From Myxococcales bacterium (GTDB lineage Bacteria; Myxococcota; Polyangia; Polyangiales; Polyangiaceae): a stretch of 32,215 bases of DNA. The translations under genes and the position numbers were made by a program. The DNA is taken from contig PLXW01000075.1 of assembly GCA_003151595.1 (NCBI GenBank), positions 5,895 through 38,109 of the forward strand, given 5' to 3'. The first letter of the stretch is position 1, and each line of letters begins with the position of its first letter. The notes under the pieces were generated by a model. It ran no database searches. It saw only the letters and a list, made by a program, of their open reading frames with translations, and had not been told where the DNA came from. Below are positions 14,149 through 22,392 of the stretch, piece after piece.

Positions 14149-17100
14149 TTACTGCGTCGCCATGACCGAGACGTTCCCGGTGATGACCTGCGTGGTCTGG
14201 TCGACCCAGCGCCACCAGTTGGCGACCGTCGTGTCGCCCGGGACGAAGTGCGGGAAGAATCCGGCGAACTCGTTCGGCTGTGCGATCGCGTGGAGCGTCC
14301 ATTTCCCGGCCGTCTGTGCGCCTGTGGCGACGCGAAGGGTGCCGGCGGTCGCGTCCTGATACGTGATCGAGATCGATCCGTCGCTGTTCGCTTGAACCGA
14401 GGAGTCGTCGCCGACGATGTGGATGCCGTCGGTGAACTTCGTCCCGTCGACCGCGCTCCCGTCGTCGACGATCTGCGGCACGAGGTTGTTCGCAAGCGTC
14501 CCGCCCGGGACGTAGAGGTACTTCAGCGCCTCGGTGACGCCGTCGACGTAGCTCACGTGCCAGTCGCCGTTCGCTGCCACGATGAGCGAGGCGCCGACGC
14601 CGTCGTCTCCCGTGTCGACCGCCGTACCGTTCGCGCGCGAGCCGGTCTCGCCGTCGAGGATGGTGACCACCCACCCGCCTGTGGCGTTGGTGAGGCCGAG
14701 CAGGTTGCCGTGGATGCGATCGTAGATGATGAGCCCGAGGCCGTTCGCGGTGGCCGCGAGGCTGATGTAGTCGCCGACGGCGTTCGGGTACGGATGGATG
14801 TCGTTCGGCGTCGCGGCCTTGACGCACGAGGAAACCCCCGCGGTGGCGATGCACGCTTGGCCGGTCGCGCACGCCGCGGCGCACGAGTTCGAGACCGTCG
14901 TGCAGACCGTCGTCGACGTCACGCACGCTTGCCCGGTCTGGCAATCCTCGGCGCGGCACGGGCTGTTCTCGTCTACCAGCGCGTCCTCCAGCGTCCAGTC
15001 GGAGGCTTGCGCCGGCGTAGCCACGGTCGACTGCGCGATCGTCACGCGCGTCTTCGAGTACCCGTTCGTCCCCTTGTCGATCGCGAGGAACGCCACCACG
15101 GGCTTCCCGTTCACGACCGCAAGCTTCGCGTAGCGCCCGATGTCGGAGCCGGTGTTCGCGTAGACGGCGTGCGTCGTCCACGTGGTCCCGTCGGTCGACG
15201 TCGCGAACTTCAGCGCCTGGTTCGTCGCGTCGTAATACGCGACCATCGGATGCCCGCTGGCGTCGACCTGGATGCTCGTCCAGAGACCGACGTCGGGACC
15301 GGAGTCGCTGTCGCCGCCACGCCATCCGTTCGGATCGTTGTCCGGGCACGAGCCGTCGGACGGCTTCGGCGGGAGCCCGTCGACCGTCACCCACGCGACC
15401 TGCTTGCCTGCGGGATCGTACTTGCCGACGACGAGATCGCCGTACAGCGCCTGGATGCCGTTGGCCGGATCGAGAGCGGCGTCGTTGTACCCCGCCACCC
15501 ACAGCGTTCCGTCGGTCGCCTTCGCGATCGACGTGTACGCGCCGATGAGCCCCTGCGGCAGCTCGGGCCCGCACGGCTGATTGCACCCTTGGCCGCAGAC
15601 CGGGCCCGCGTCGTCACCGTTGGCGATCGGCGCGCCGTCGGGGAGGAACTTCCCGCCGTCCGGGTTGGTGCCGCCGGGGCCGTTGTCGGAGCCGCCGCCG
15701 CTTCCGCACGAGCACCCCTGGCTCGTCGAGGCGACGACCATGATCGATCCCAGCGCCAGCACCGCGGTTGCCGTGCGCGAGGTTCGTCGTCGCGCGAAGA
15801 GCGCCGCGATCCCGGCGATCCCGAGCGCGATCGCCGGCCATCCGCTGCCGGACTGCGAGGCCGCCGTGCACCCTTGCGAGCATCCGCCGGTGACGGGCAG
15901 CGTCGGGTCGCCGCGTCCGCGAATGAGTGCGGTGCTGATCTTTCCGATGTTCCCGATCTCGTCGCGCACTTCGACGTCGATCGCGCTGAGCCCTGGCGCC
16001 ACCGTCGCCTGTGCGAGCGGCATCCACTCGGTCCACGCGCCGATCGTCCCGTTCGTATCCGTCCCGCGCGTCCGCGCCAGGAGCGAGCTCGCCGGGCTCA
16101 CGATGTCCTTCGCTTCGATCGCGAAGCCGCTCGCGGCCACGTTCCGCTCGACGACGCTCACGTTCGGCGGGAGCACGTCGATGGTGAACGCGATGTCGGC
16201 CGGCGTCAGGTCCTGCGACGTCGGCTGGTCGACGATGCGCGAGATGACGTGGAGCGTGTGCTTGGCCTGCATGTAGAGCATCGGGTTCACGATCGTGACG
16301 TCGCGATCGCGCGCCCACTCGCTCCACGTCCCTTGATCGAGCCGCCACGCGTACTCGACCGCCGCGGTCCCGTTGTCCGCCGGCGAGTCGAACATCACGT
16401 GGAGCGACGGCGCCGTCTCCGGCCGCACCGTCGTCAGCGTCATCCCTTCGGGGTGCACCGTGAGATCCACGAGCCGCGCGCTCGTCTCGATCTGCGGGAC
16501 GAACTGCGCGCCGGCGAGCCCGAGGTCGCCGAAGATCCCGATGTACGACTCGCTCCCTTTCGTCAGCTTACGAATGCCGCCGTCGGGGATCTTGAGCGAG
16601 AGGCCGAAGCTGCCGAGCGCGCTGGAGAGGTTGATGGGCGAGAACCCGCCGCCGAGCAGCTGTCCGACGATGCTCCCCAGGATCGACGTGAGCGCGGTCG
16701 TCGTCTTCGCCGGATCATCCGAGATGAGCGTGTTGTTCGAGAGCGTCGCGTTGGCGAGCGTGAGCGTGCCGATCGCCGGCAGGAGCCCGCCGTTCGGGTT
16801 GCTGCCGGTCACGGCCGTCGTGAGGTTCACCGGGATCGTGAGATCGGCGGTGTACGTGAACGCGCGAACGAAGCGGTCTTCGCTCCACACGTAGAAATCG
16901 ATCGCGAAGCTCTTCATCAGGATCGACATGAGTGCGTCGGTCGTGAGGTTCGTCCCGTTGCCGAGCGTGACGAGCGGCGCCAGCTGCGGCCGCGTCGTGA
17001 TCGCCATCGCCGCGCCGCTCTCTTCGAACGTGAGCGTCTTCAACGACGGCACGAGGAACGACACGAGCCCGGTGTTGAGCTGCTGATTGAAGTCGGTCGT

Positions 17101-18423
17101 GACGCCGAGGCAGAGGAGGCCGCTGTTGTAGGCGCTGCCGAACGCATAGTTCAGGAAGTCGTGGTGCAGGGCGATGCCGATGTCCGGCCCGGGATCGTTC
17201 GCTGGCCACGGCGTCACCTGGTTTCCCATGAGCTCATTGGGAATCGTGAGGCCGGTGGGCGCAGGGTTCGCCGCGACAGGCACACAGCTCGATTGCGGTT
17301 GCGGAAGCGCGCCGCCAAGCAGGCCCAGCGTCATCCCCGAGGCGATCGGGTTCATGTTGCCGCCGGCCGCGAGCATGAAGTCGAGCGCGCCGGTCGTGCC
17401 AGGGGAGATGCTCGCCACGAGCGCGCCGAGGTTCATGTGCCCTTCCATCCCGAGCTCGATGGGGAGACAGGTCGTCGGAGCCGAATCGAGCATGCACGTC
17501 GGCTCGGTGCCGACGACGCCGCCGTCGGGGAGCACGCCAGGGAGGCCCGCGTCGCCGCCGTTGGGGTGCGAGCCGGTCGGGCAGGAGGGGCTGAGCGCGG
17601 CGTTGGCCTTGGTGCAGAGCTGCGTCTTCAGCTCGTTCTGGACCACCGTGTTGATCTGCGTCTGGAGCGGTCCGACGATGAGGCCCGGGAGCGCGCCCAA
17701 GATCGGGTTGCAGAGGATGTCGAGGACACCGCAGCTGCTGCAGAGCGTGAGGTCGCCCGAGCTGATCGTGACGCTGACCGCCGCGTTGTTCGCGTCGATC
17801 ATCGTGTAGCCGTTGCGCGGCGCGGTCGTGTCGTTGACGAGCGGGAGGCTCACGGAGATCGGCAGGTTCGCGAACGTCGCGTCGGCGACGCCGCTGGCCG
17901 GGCACGAGCCGCCCGAGCCGACGCCGATGGCGATCGTCCCGACGGGTGTGCTGACGGGGAGGTCACGAACGCGGACCGGGATGGTGCCGGTCAGCGTGAG
18001 GTTGTCGGGCGATGCGGTCGAGACGGTGAGCGCGGCGCTCCCGATCTCGATCTCGGCGACGCACTGCGGAGGGCTCGTCCCGGTGTTGAAGCCGTTCGGG
18101 CACACGGTCATCGAGACCGAGATGCCGATGAGCGACGTGTTGATCGGCGTCGTCGGGATGTCGAAGGTGATGACGCCCGGCGTCCCGCTTCGCCCGAGGA
18201 GGTTCGTGGCCAGCGTCCCGATGTTCGCGCTCAGGAACCCGAGCGCGTGCGCTGTGACGCGCGCTGACGCGGAGTTCGGGATCGTGTTGGTGCTCGGGAA
18301 GCCCGCCGCCAGCGGGGCGATGCCGCAGCTCGAACAGCCACTCGAGCATCCTCCGCCGCTACAGGAAGCGATCAGAAGAAAGAGAACGACGACCAGCGCC
18401 TGCCGCCACCAAGAACGATGCAT
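14149..18423 (-). CDS. Giant Cys-rich lipoprotein with internal MYXO-CTERM-like segment and second lipobox
   Basis: One open frame of 1,424 residues. It starts with a lipoprotein signal (MHRSWWRQALVVVLFLLIASC, C21) and a Cys/Gly cluster; GGGAGG precedes the ATG. Residues of about 30-840 are Thr/Gly/Asn-rich and beta-like, with no named domain recognised. At about 845-875 comes a MYXO-CTERM-like tripartite end: GGCSQGC, a hydrophobic helix (WPAIALGIAGIAALFA) and RRRTSR. Normally a protein stops there. Instead a second signal-like helix and lipobox follow (ALGSIMVVASTSQGC, about C904). Then come about 520 residues of beta-propeller-like repeats (SIQVDASGHPMVAYYD; SLIVAANGDWHVSYVD) broken by a Cys-rich insert (about 1205-1260). 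It looks like an in-frame fusion of two surface proteins. No start with a proper charged N-region is available for the second half. Confidence 0.85.
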   Translation of the reverse strand: MHRSWWRQALVVVLFLLIASCSGGGCSSGCSSCGIAPLAAGFPSTNTIPNSASARVTAHALGFLSANIGTLATNLLGRSGTPGVITFDIPTTPINTSLIGISVSMTVCPNGFNTGTSPPQCVAEIEIGSAALTVSTASPDNLTLTGTIPVRVRDLPVSTPVGTIAIGVGSGGSCPASGVADATFANLPISVSLPLVNDTTAPRNGYTMIDANNAAVSVTISSGDLTLCSSCGVLDILCNPILGALPGLIVGPLQTQINTVVQNELKTQLCTKANAALSPSCPTGSHPNGGDAGLPGVLPDGGVVGTEPTCMLDSAPTTCLPIELGMEGHMNLGALVASISPGTTGALDFMLAAGGNMNPIASGMTLGLLGGALPQPQSSCVPVAANPAPTGLTIPNELMGNQVTPWPANDPGPDIGIALHHDFLNYAFGSAYNSGLLCLGVTTDFNQQLNTGLVSFLVPSLKTLTFEESGAAMAITTRPQLAPLVTLGNGTNLTTDALMSILMKSFAIDFYVWSEDRFVRAFTYTADLTIPVNLTTAVTGSNPNGGLLPAIGTLTLANATLSNNTLISDDPAKTTTALTSILGSIVGQLLGGGFSPINLSSALGSFGLSLKIPDGGIRKLTKGSESYIGIFGDLGLAGAQFVPQIETSARLVDLTVHPEGMTLTTVRPETAPSLHVMFDSPADNGTAAVEYAWRLDQGTWSEWARDRDVTIVNPMLYMQAKHTLHVISRIVDQPTSQDLTPADIAFTIDVLPPNVSVVERNVAASGFAIEAKDIVSPASSLLARTRGTDTNGTIGAWTEWMPLAQATVAPGLSAIDVEVRDEIGNIGKISTALIRGRGDPTLPVTGGCSQGCTAASQSGSGWPAIALGIAGIAALFARRRTSRTATAVLALGSIMVVASTSQGCSCGSGGGSDNGPGGTNPDGGKFLPDGAPIANGDDAGPVCGQGCNQPCGPELPQGLIGAYTSIAKATDGTLWVAGYNDAALDPANGIQALYGDLVVGKYDPAGKQVAWVTVDGLPPKPSDGSCPDNDPNGWRGGDSDSGPDVGLWTSIQVDASGHPMVAYYDATNQALKFATSTDGTTWTTHAVYANTGSDIGRYAKLAVVNGKPVVAFLAIDKGTNGYSKTRVTIAQSTVATPAQASDWTLEDALVDENSPCRAEDCQTGQACVTSTTVCTTVSNSCAAACATGQACIATAGVSSCVKAATPNDIHPYPNAVGDYISLAATANGLGLIIYDRIHGNLLGLTNATGGWVVTILDGETGSRANGTAVDTGDDGVGASLIVAANGDWHVSYVDGVTEALKYLYVPGGTLANNLVPQIVDDGSAVDGTKFTDGIHIVGDDSSVQANSDGSISITYQDATAGTLRVATGAQTAGKWTLHAIAQPNEFAGFFPHFVPGDTTVANWWRWVDQTTQVITGNVSVMATQ

Positions 18424-18610
18424 AGGTCCTCCCGAAAGTCGCGCGCGCGCACGGCTCGTCCGCCAACGGGACGTGGCGTGAAGGGCGCGCGCTTACGCGG
18501 ACTTTGGCGCTGTCCGCGGACGGGGCGCCAGTGTCATCGGCGTCTCCGACGCGCGAAACGCGCACAAAGGTAGGACACGCGGCGAGGGGAGGCCCCTCCG
18601 ATCTCGCCTG

Positions 18611-19792
18611 CTAGTTCGCGTGGCAGTCGGGCACGTTCGTGCCGTCGTTGATCTTCACGGCGGAGGCCGCGAACGTCGCCGCGAGCCAGAACGAGTCCTG
18701 GCAGCCGCCGGGAGTTTGCGGATTGGAGCAATAATCACCCTTCGCGGTGATCTTGTTGTTCGCATCGCGCGGGCAGATCGCGAGCGCGCCCTGAGTCGCC
18801 GACGGGGTCCCGGTGAGGAACGCGCAGAGCGTCGCGTTGAGGAGGCTCACGGTGACTGTGTCGGCCTGCTCGAGCGTGATGTAACCGGTGATCGCGCCGT
18901 CGGTCTTCCACAGCGAGCACGCCGTGTAGTCGTCCGAGCAGTCGTCGTGCAGCGCATTCGGATTGAATGAGCCGATGCAGTTGCCGTCGGCCGAGACCTT
19001 CACGCCCGTCATCTTGCCGCCGTTGATGGGCAGGACGATGATCGACCCCTGGAAGTAGATGGGGATGTTGATCGTCCCGATGCCGTCGGCGCTGTAGGTG
19101 TCGCCGTTCTTCGTGATCGGCGCGGTGACCGGCGCGATCGGGAGCGAGCCGACCTTCTTGTTCACGAAGCAGTAGCCGGTCGTGAACGGGTTGCACGAGT
19201 CGGGGCCGCCGTCGGCGAGCTTGTCCGTGATGTCGCACGGGGGAGCGCCGCCGGTCTTCACGGTCATCGCCGTCGTGTCGAGGCTCAGCAGCCAGCTGAA
19301 GTCGCCCGTCTCGGACGGCACCGAGCCGCACTGCGGCTCGTTCATGCTGACGCCCGTGTTGACGACCGTGTTCTGCGCCGCCTGCGTGACGAGGTTCGGG
19401 GGAGCGACGAGGATGATCCGGCGCATCCGGAAGTTGAGCGGACCGGTCGTCGGGTTGGTCGTGAGGGCCTCACAGCCTGCGGCGGTCGTCGAGACGGCCT
19501 GGCACTTGGAGAGGTCGCACGCCGTCGTCCCCTTGCATTGCGTCTCGTCGCCGTCGTCGCACTCCGGGTGCGGCACCTCGCCGGGAGGGAGAGGCAAGCA
19601 GCACGGTTGGCCCGCGCTGCCGCAGAAGGTGCCAGCTTCCGTGACCGTCGTCGCATCGCCGGTGTTGCCGCCGCCGTCGGGCCCCTCGTAGGCCTCGTCC
19701 TTCCAGCTGCACGACGTGGTGCTGACGAAGCTCGCGCCGGCGAGCCCAACGCAGACTGCCGAAAGCGCAAACGTAGCCGTCCACCCGTTCAT
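18611..19792 (-). CDS. Cys-rich secreted or lipoprotein, unknown function
   Basis: A 393-residue protein starting MNGWTATFALSAVCVGLAG; GGGAGGAGG lies seven bases before this ATG (19792), which decides against the ATG 24 bases upstream. The signal ends near STTSC (C28), a possible lipobox. The early mature part is Gly/Asp-rich, then Cys-rich (CGSAGQPCCLPLPPGEVPHP, CDLSKC), as in many myxobacterial surface proteins. The rest is a beta-rich domain with further cysteine pairs (CGSVPSETGDFSWLLSLD, CDITDKLADGGPDSC, CIGSFNP, CSDDYTAC, CSNPQTPGGC). There is no catalytic motif I can name. It lies 187 bases upstream of the giant lipoprotein on the same strand and may be expressed with it. The strong disulfide potential fits an extracellular or outer-surface position. 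Confidence 0.8.
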   Translation of the reverse strand: MNGWTATFALSAVCVGLAGASFVSTTSCSWKDEAYEGPDGGGNTGDATTVTEAGTFCGSAGQPCCLPLPPGEVPHPECDDGDETQCKGTTACDLSKCQAVSTTAAGCEALTTNPTTGPLNFRMRRIILVAPPNLVTQAAQNTVVNTGVSMNEPQCGSVPSETGDFSWLLSLDTTAMTVKTGGAPPCDITDKLADGGPDSCNPFTTGYCFVNKKVGSLPIAPVTAPITKNGDTYSADGIGTINIPIYFQGSIIVLPINGGKMTGVKVSADGNCIGSFNPNALHDDCSDDYTACSLWKTDGAITGYITLEQADTVTVSLLNATLCAFLTGTPSATQGALAICPRDANNKITAKGDYCSNPQTPGGCQDSFWLAATFAASAVKINDGTNVPDCHAN

Positions 19793-19893
19793 TGGAAGCC
19801 TCCTCCCGAACCCCATAAAAAAGACCGAATCGAGATCGTAGCAGAGGACGCTGAGATTCTGATCGCCGTTTCAGCGTCGCACCCGACAGCCGA

Positions 19894-20829
19894 TCACGGC
19901 TCGGACGCGAAGTCGAGCTTCCCGCCATAGTCGACCAGGGCGCGGAACTGATCGATGCGGCGCGCCACGTCGGCGGGTTTGATTGCGGCGACCTTCGTGG
20001 TGCCGATCCCTTCGACGCAGAACGATCCCAACGCCGACGCGAAGAACAACCCGCGGCGCATCGCTTGCGGCGAGACGTCGTCGTGGCGCGCGAGGTAGCC
20101 GAGGAGCCCGCCCGCGAACGAATCGCCCGCGCCCGTGGGGTCGACGACGTTTTCGAGCGGGTAGGCGGGGACGAAGAACGCGCCCGCCGAGTCGAAGAGG
20201 AGCGCGCCGCAATCACCACGCTTGATGATCAGCTGCTTCGGCCCGCGCTTCAGGATCTCGAGCGCCGCCCGCGCGATGTTGTGGTGGCCGGAGAGCTCGC
20301 GTGCCTCTTCGTCGTTGATGATCAGCAGATCGATCTTCTTCAGCAGCTCGGCGAGCGCCTTGGGCTCTCCGGAGATCCAGAAGTTCATCGTGTCGGCGGC
20401 GACGAGCTTCGGGCGATCGACCTGCTCGACGACCTCGAGCTGCAAACGCGGGTGGATGTTCCCGCACAACACGTAGGGCGAGCTCTTGAACGCCGTCGGG
20501 ATCTTCGGGCGAAAGTCGGCGAACACGTTGAGCTGCGTGTCGAGCGTCGTGCGGCTCATGAGGTCCGGCGCGTAGCGACCCTTCCACCGGAAGGTGCGCC
20601 CGTTGGCGCGCTCGAGGCCCGTGACGTCGATGGCGTGCTCGCGCAGCATCGTGACATTCGCTTCGTCGAAGTCGGTGCCGACGACGCCGACGAGGCGCGT
20701 GGGGGTAAACAGCGACGCGGCCAGCGACGAGTACGTCGCCGCGCCGCCGAGCACGTTCGGGAACGAGCCCGTGGGCATCTCGAGATCGTCGAACGCCACC
20801 GAACCAACGACGAGAACTTCTTTCTTCAC
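19894..20829 (-). CDS. PfkB-family sugar/nucleoside kinase
   Basis: A 311-residue PfkB/ribokinase-fold kinase. It has the N-terminal Gly-Gly substrate lid motif (VLGGAATYSSLAAS, about 27-39) and the C-terminal signature DPTGAGDSFAGG (230-241), with GAGD giving the anion hole and the catalytic base (D236). The family transfers phosphate from ATP to the hydroxymethyl group of sugars or nucleosides. The substrate cannot be read off. Its GTG start (20829) overlaps the stop of the methylthioadenosine phosphorylase gene (GTGA), so a purine- or pentose-salvage substrate such as adenosine or a ribose derivative is a sensible guess. A GCAGGAGG ribosome site lies upstream, inside the mtnP 3' end. It is the last gene of the DUF507-yicC-gmk-mtnP-pfkB operon. 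Confidence 0.9.
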   Translation of the reverse strand: MKKEVLVVGSVAFDDLEMPTGSFPNVLGGAATYSSLAASLFTPTRLVGVVGTDFDEANVTMLREHAIDVTGLERANGRTFRWKGRYAPDLMSRTTLDTQLNVFADFRPKIPTAFKSSPYVLCGNIHPRLQLEVVEQVDRPKLVAADTMNFWISGEPKALAELLKKIDLLIINDEEARELSGHHNIARAALEILKRGPKQLIIKRGDCGALLFDSAGAFFVPAYPLENVVDPTGAGDSFAGGLLGYLARHDDVSPQAMRRGLFFASALGSFCVEGIGTTKVAAIKPADVARRIDQFRALVDYGGKLDFASEP

Positions 20830-21713
20830 GACGAGCCTCCTGCGGGATCGAGTAGCCACGCGAGCGACGCCCGCGCGCGAGGTGAAATCGCTTCGGGCGC
20901 CGTCATGACGGCCCCCTTGAGCGCGCCGTACGCGCGGCTCTTGGTCGGATCGGGGAGCGACCGGGCGAGCGTCGTGATCGCGCGGCGCGCGAGCGAGACG
21001 TTCTTCTTCATGACGGCGAGCACGGCTTCCACCGTGACGTCTTCTTCCGATTCGTGCCAGCAGTCGTAGTCGGTCGCCAGGGCCAAGGTGGCGTACGGGA
21101 GCTCCGCTTCGCGCGCCAGCTTCGCCTCGGGCATCGCCGTCATGCCGATGACCGAGACGCCCCACGACCGGTAAACCAGGCTCTCGGCGCGCGTGGAGAA
21201 CTGCGGCCCGTCGATGCACACGTATGCCCCGCCGCGGTGGATCTTGCTCGACGACTTTTCGACCGCGGTCGCTTCGGTCGCGGCCTTCTGGAGGCTCGTG
21301 GCCAGGTGCTCGCAGACCGGGTCGGCGAACATCACGTGCGCGGCGACGTCGTCGTCGAAGAACGTGGAGACGCGGCGCTTGGTGAGATCGATGAACTGAT
21401 CGACGACGACCAGATCGCCGGGCGCGATCTCTTCCTTCATCGAGCCCACGGCGCTCACCGAAACGAGATGCGTCGCGCCGAGCTTCTTCAGCGCGCAGAT
21501 GTTCGCGCGGTAGTTGATGGCGTGCGGCGGAACGCGGTGCCCGCGGCCGTGGCGCGGCAGGAAGAGGAGCGTCGCGCCGTCGAGCTTCCCGCGGACGATG
21601 GGGTCGCTCGGCAGCCCGTACGGCGTATCGACGCGCACGTGCTCGACGTGGGTGAGCCCGTCGATCTCGTACAGACCGCTCCCGCCGAGCACGGCCAAGG
21701 TGTGCTGATTCAT
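20826..21713 (-). CDS. mtnP: S-methyl-5'-thioadenosine phosphorylase
   Basis: A 295-residue PNP/MTAP-family phosphorylase. GGSGLYEI (10-17) and RHGRGHRVPPHAINYRAN (54-71) bind phosphate; IDGPQFSTRAE and VIGMTAMPEAKLARE form the methylthioribose site. LATDYDCWHE carries the two aspartates that mark MTAP (6-aminopurine) rather than guanosine/inosine PNP, where the first is Asn. The reaction is methylthioadenosine plus phosphate to adenine plus 5-methylthioribose-1-phosphate, clearing the by-product of polyamine and related SAM reactions. It is about 15 residues longer than usual at the C-terminus. It lies 13 bases after gmk and overlaps the kinase gene downstream. The specificity is well supported by the DYD motif. 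Confidence 0.93.
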   Translation of the reverse strand: MNQHTLAVLGGSGLYEIDGLTHVEHVRVDTPYGLPSDPIVRGKLDGATLLFLPRHGRGHRVPPHAINYRANICALKKLGATHLVSVSAVGSMKEEIAPGDLVVVDQFIDLTKRRVSTFFDDDVAAHVMFADPVCEHLATSLQKAATEATAVEKSSSKIHRGGAYVCIDGPQFSTRAESLVYRSWGVSVIGMTAMPEAKLAREAELPYATLALATDYDCWHESEEDVTVEAVLAVMKKNVSLARRAITTLARSLPDPTKSRAYGALKGAVMTAPEAISPRARASLAWLLDPAGGSS

Positions 21714-21726
21714 CGCGAGAGACGCT

Positions 21727-22356
21727 TTATTCGGGTTTTGGCGGCGTGCGCAAGAGCGCTTCGGCGAGATGTGCTCTTCGCGCCCGCCTGGACCGCTCGG
21801 CCAGGACGATGGCGGCGAGGTGATCGAAGGCGCTCTTCAGGTCGTCGTTCACGATGACGTAGTCGAAGAGGGCGTAGTGATCGATCTCCCGTTTGGCCAC
21901 CGCGAAGCGCCTTTGAATGACGTCTTCGGAGTCGCTGGCGCGTCCGCGGAGGCGCTTTTCGAGCTCCTCCATCGACGGCGGGAGGATGAAGACGCCGATG
22001 GCGTCGTGCACCTTCGCCCGGATCTGGCGGGCCCCCTGGAAGTCGATGTCGAAGATCATCCCGTGGCAGCCGGGGGTGTGACGCGCGCGATCGATCTCCG
22101 CGCCCGACGTCCCGTACAGATTCCCGTGCACCTCGGCCCACTCCACGAACGCCCCTTCGGCCGCGAGCTCGCAGAAGCGACGCCGATCGACGAAGTGGTA
22201 GTCGCGCCCGTCGATCTCGTTCGCGCGCGGCGACCTCGTGGTGTGCGAGACGCTGAAGCGCAGGTCCGGGTAGCGCTCCTGCAGCATGCGCGTGAGCGTG
22301 GTTTTCCCCGCGCCGCTGGGGGACGAGAGAATGAGGAGGAGGAAATCGTGCGCCAT
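21727..22356 (-). CDS. gmk: Guanylate kinase
   Basis: A 209-residue P-loop kinase. SSPSGAGKTT (11-20) binds ATP phosphates, SVSHTTRSPR (35-44) is the GMP-binding arginine/serine block, and E72, Y81 and GTS lie in VEWAEVHGNLYGTS. The IDFQGARQI block and RRFAVAKREI complete the family pattern. The reaction is ATP plus GMP to ADP plus GDP. It is essential for guanine nucleotide supply and therefore also sets the GDP/GTP available to any alarmone synthetase. It sits 36 bases downstream of yicC, the common bacterial yicC-gmk pairing, and 13 bases before mtnP. The end (RARRAHLAEALLRTPPKPE) is slightly longer than normal. A purine-rich ribosome site GAAGAAGA, part of a 16-base tandem repeat, precedes the ATG. 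Confidence 0.96.
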   Translation of the reverse strand: MAHDFLLLILSSPSGAGKTTLTRMLQERYPDLRFSVSHTTRSPRANEIDGRDYHFVDRRRFCELAAEGAFVEWAEVHGNLYGTSGAEIDRARHTPGCHGMIFDIDFQGARQIRAKVHDAIGVFILPPSMEELEKRLRGRASDSEDVIQRRFAVAKREIDHYALFDYVIVNDDLKSAFDHLAAIVLAERSRRARRAHLAEALLRTPPKPE

Positions 22357-22357
22357 G

Positions 22358-22389
22358 TCTTCTTCGTTTCGCTTCTTCTTCGTTTCGCT
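22358..22389. repeat. Two perfect 16-bp tandem copies between yicC and gmk
   Basis: The unit TCTTCTTCGTTTCGCT occurs twice without mismatch at 22358-22373 and 22374-22389. It fills almost the entire spacer between the yicC stop (22393-22395) and the gmk start. On the transcribed strand each copy carries GAAGAAGA, and the second copy lies right before the gmk ATG, so the duplication doubles a purine-rich ribosome-binding stretch. Confidence 0.9.
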
Positions 22390-22392
22390 CCG

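Noticed and set aside
14248..18267. Very long open frame on the plus strand opposite the giant lipoprotein gene
   Set aside because: Its product is Arg/Asp/Glu-rich low-quality sequence with no domain or signal, as expected for the antisense of a GC-rich gene; the minus-strand product has a signal peptide, lipobox and repeats.
19888..19901. Hairpin AGCCG-ATCA-CGGCT at the end of the pfkB gene
   Set aside because: The stem is only 5 bp, the stop codon lies in the loop, and no T-run follows, so a terminator claim is not supported.
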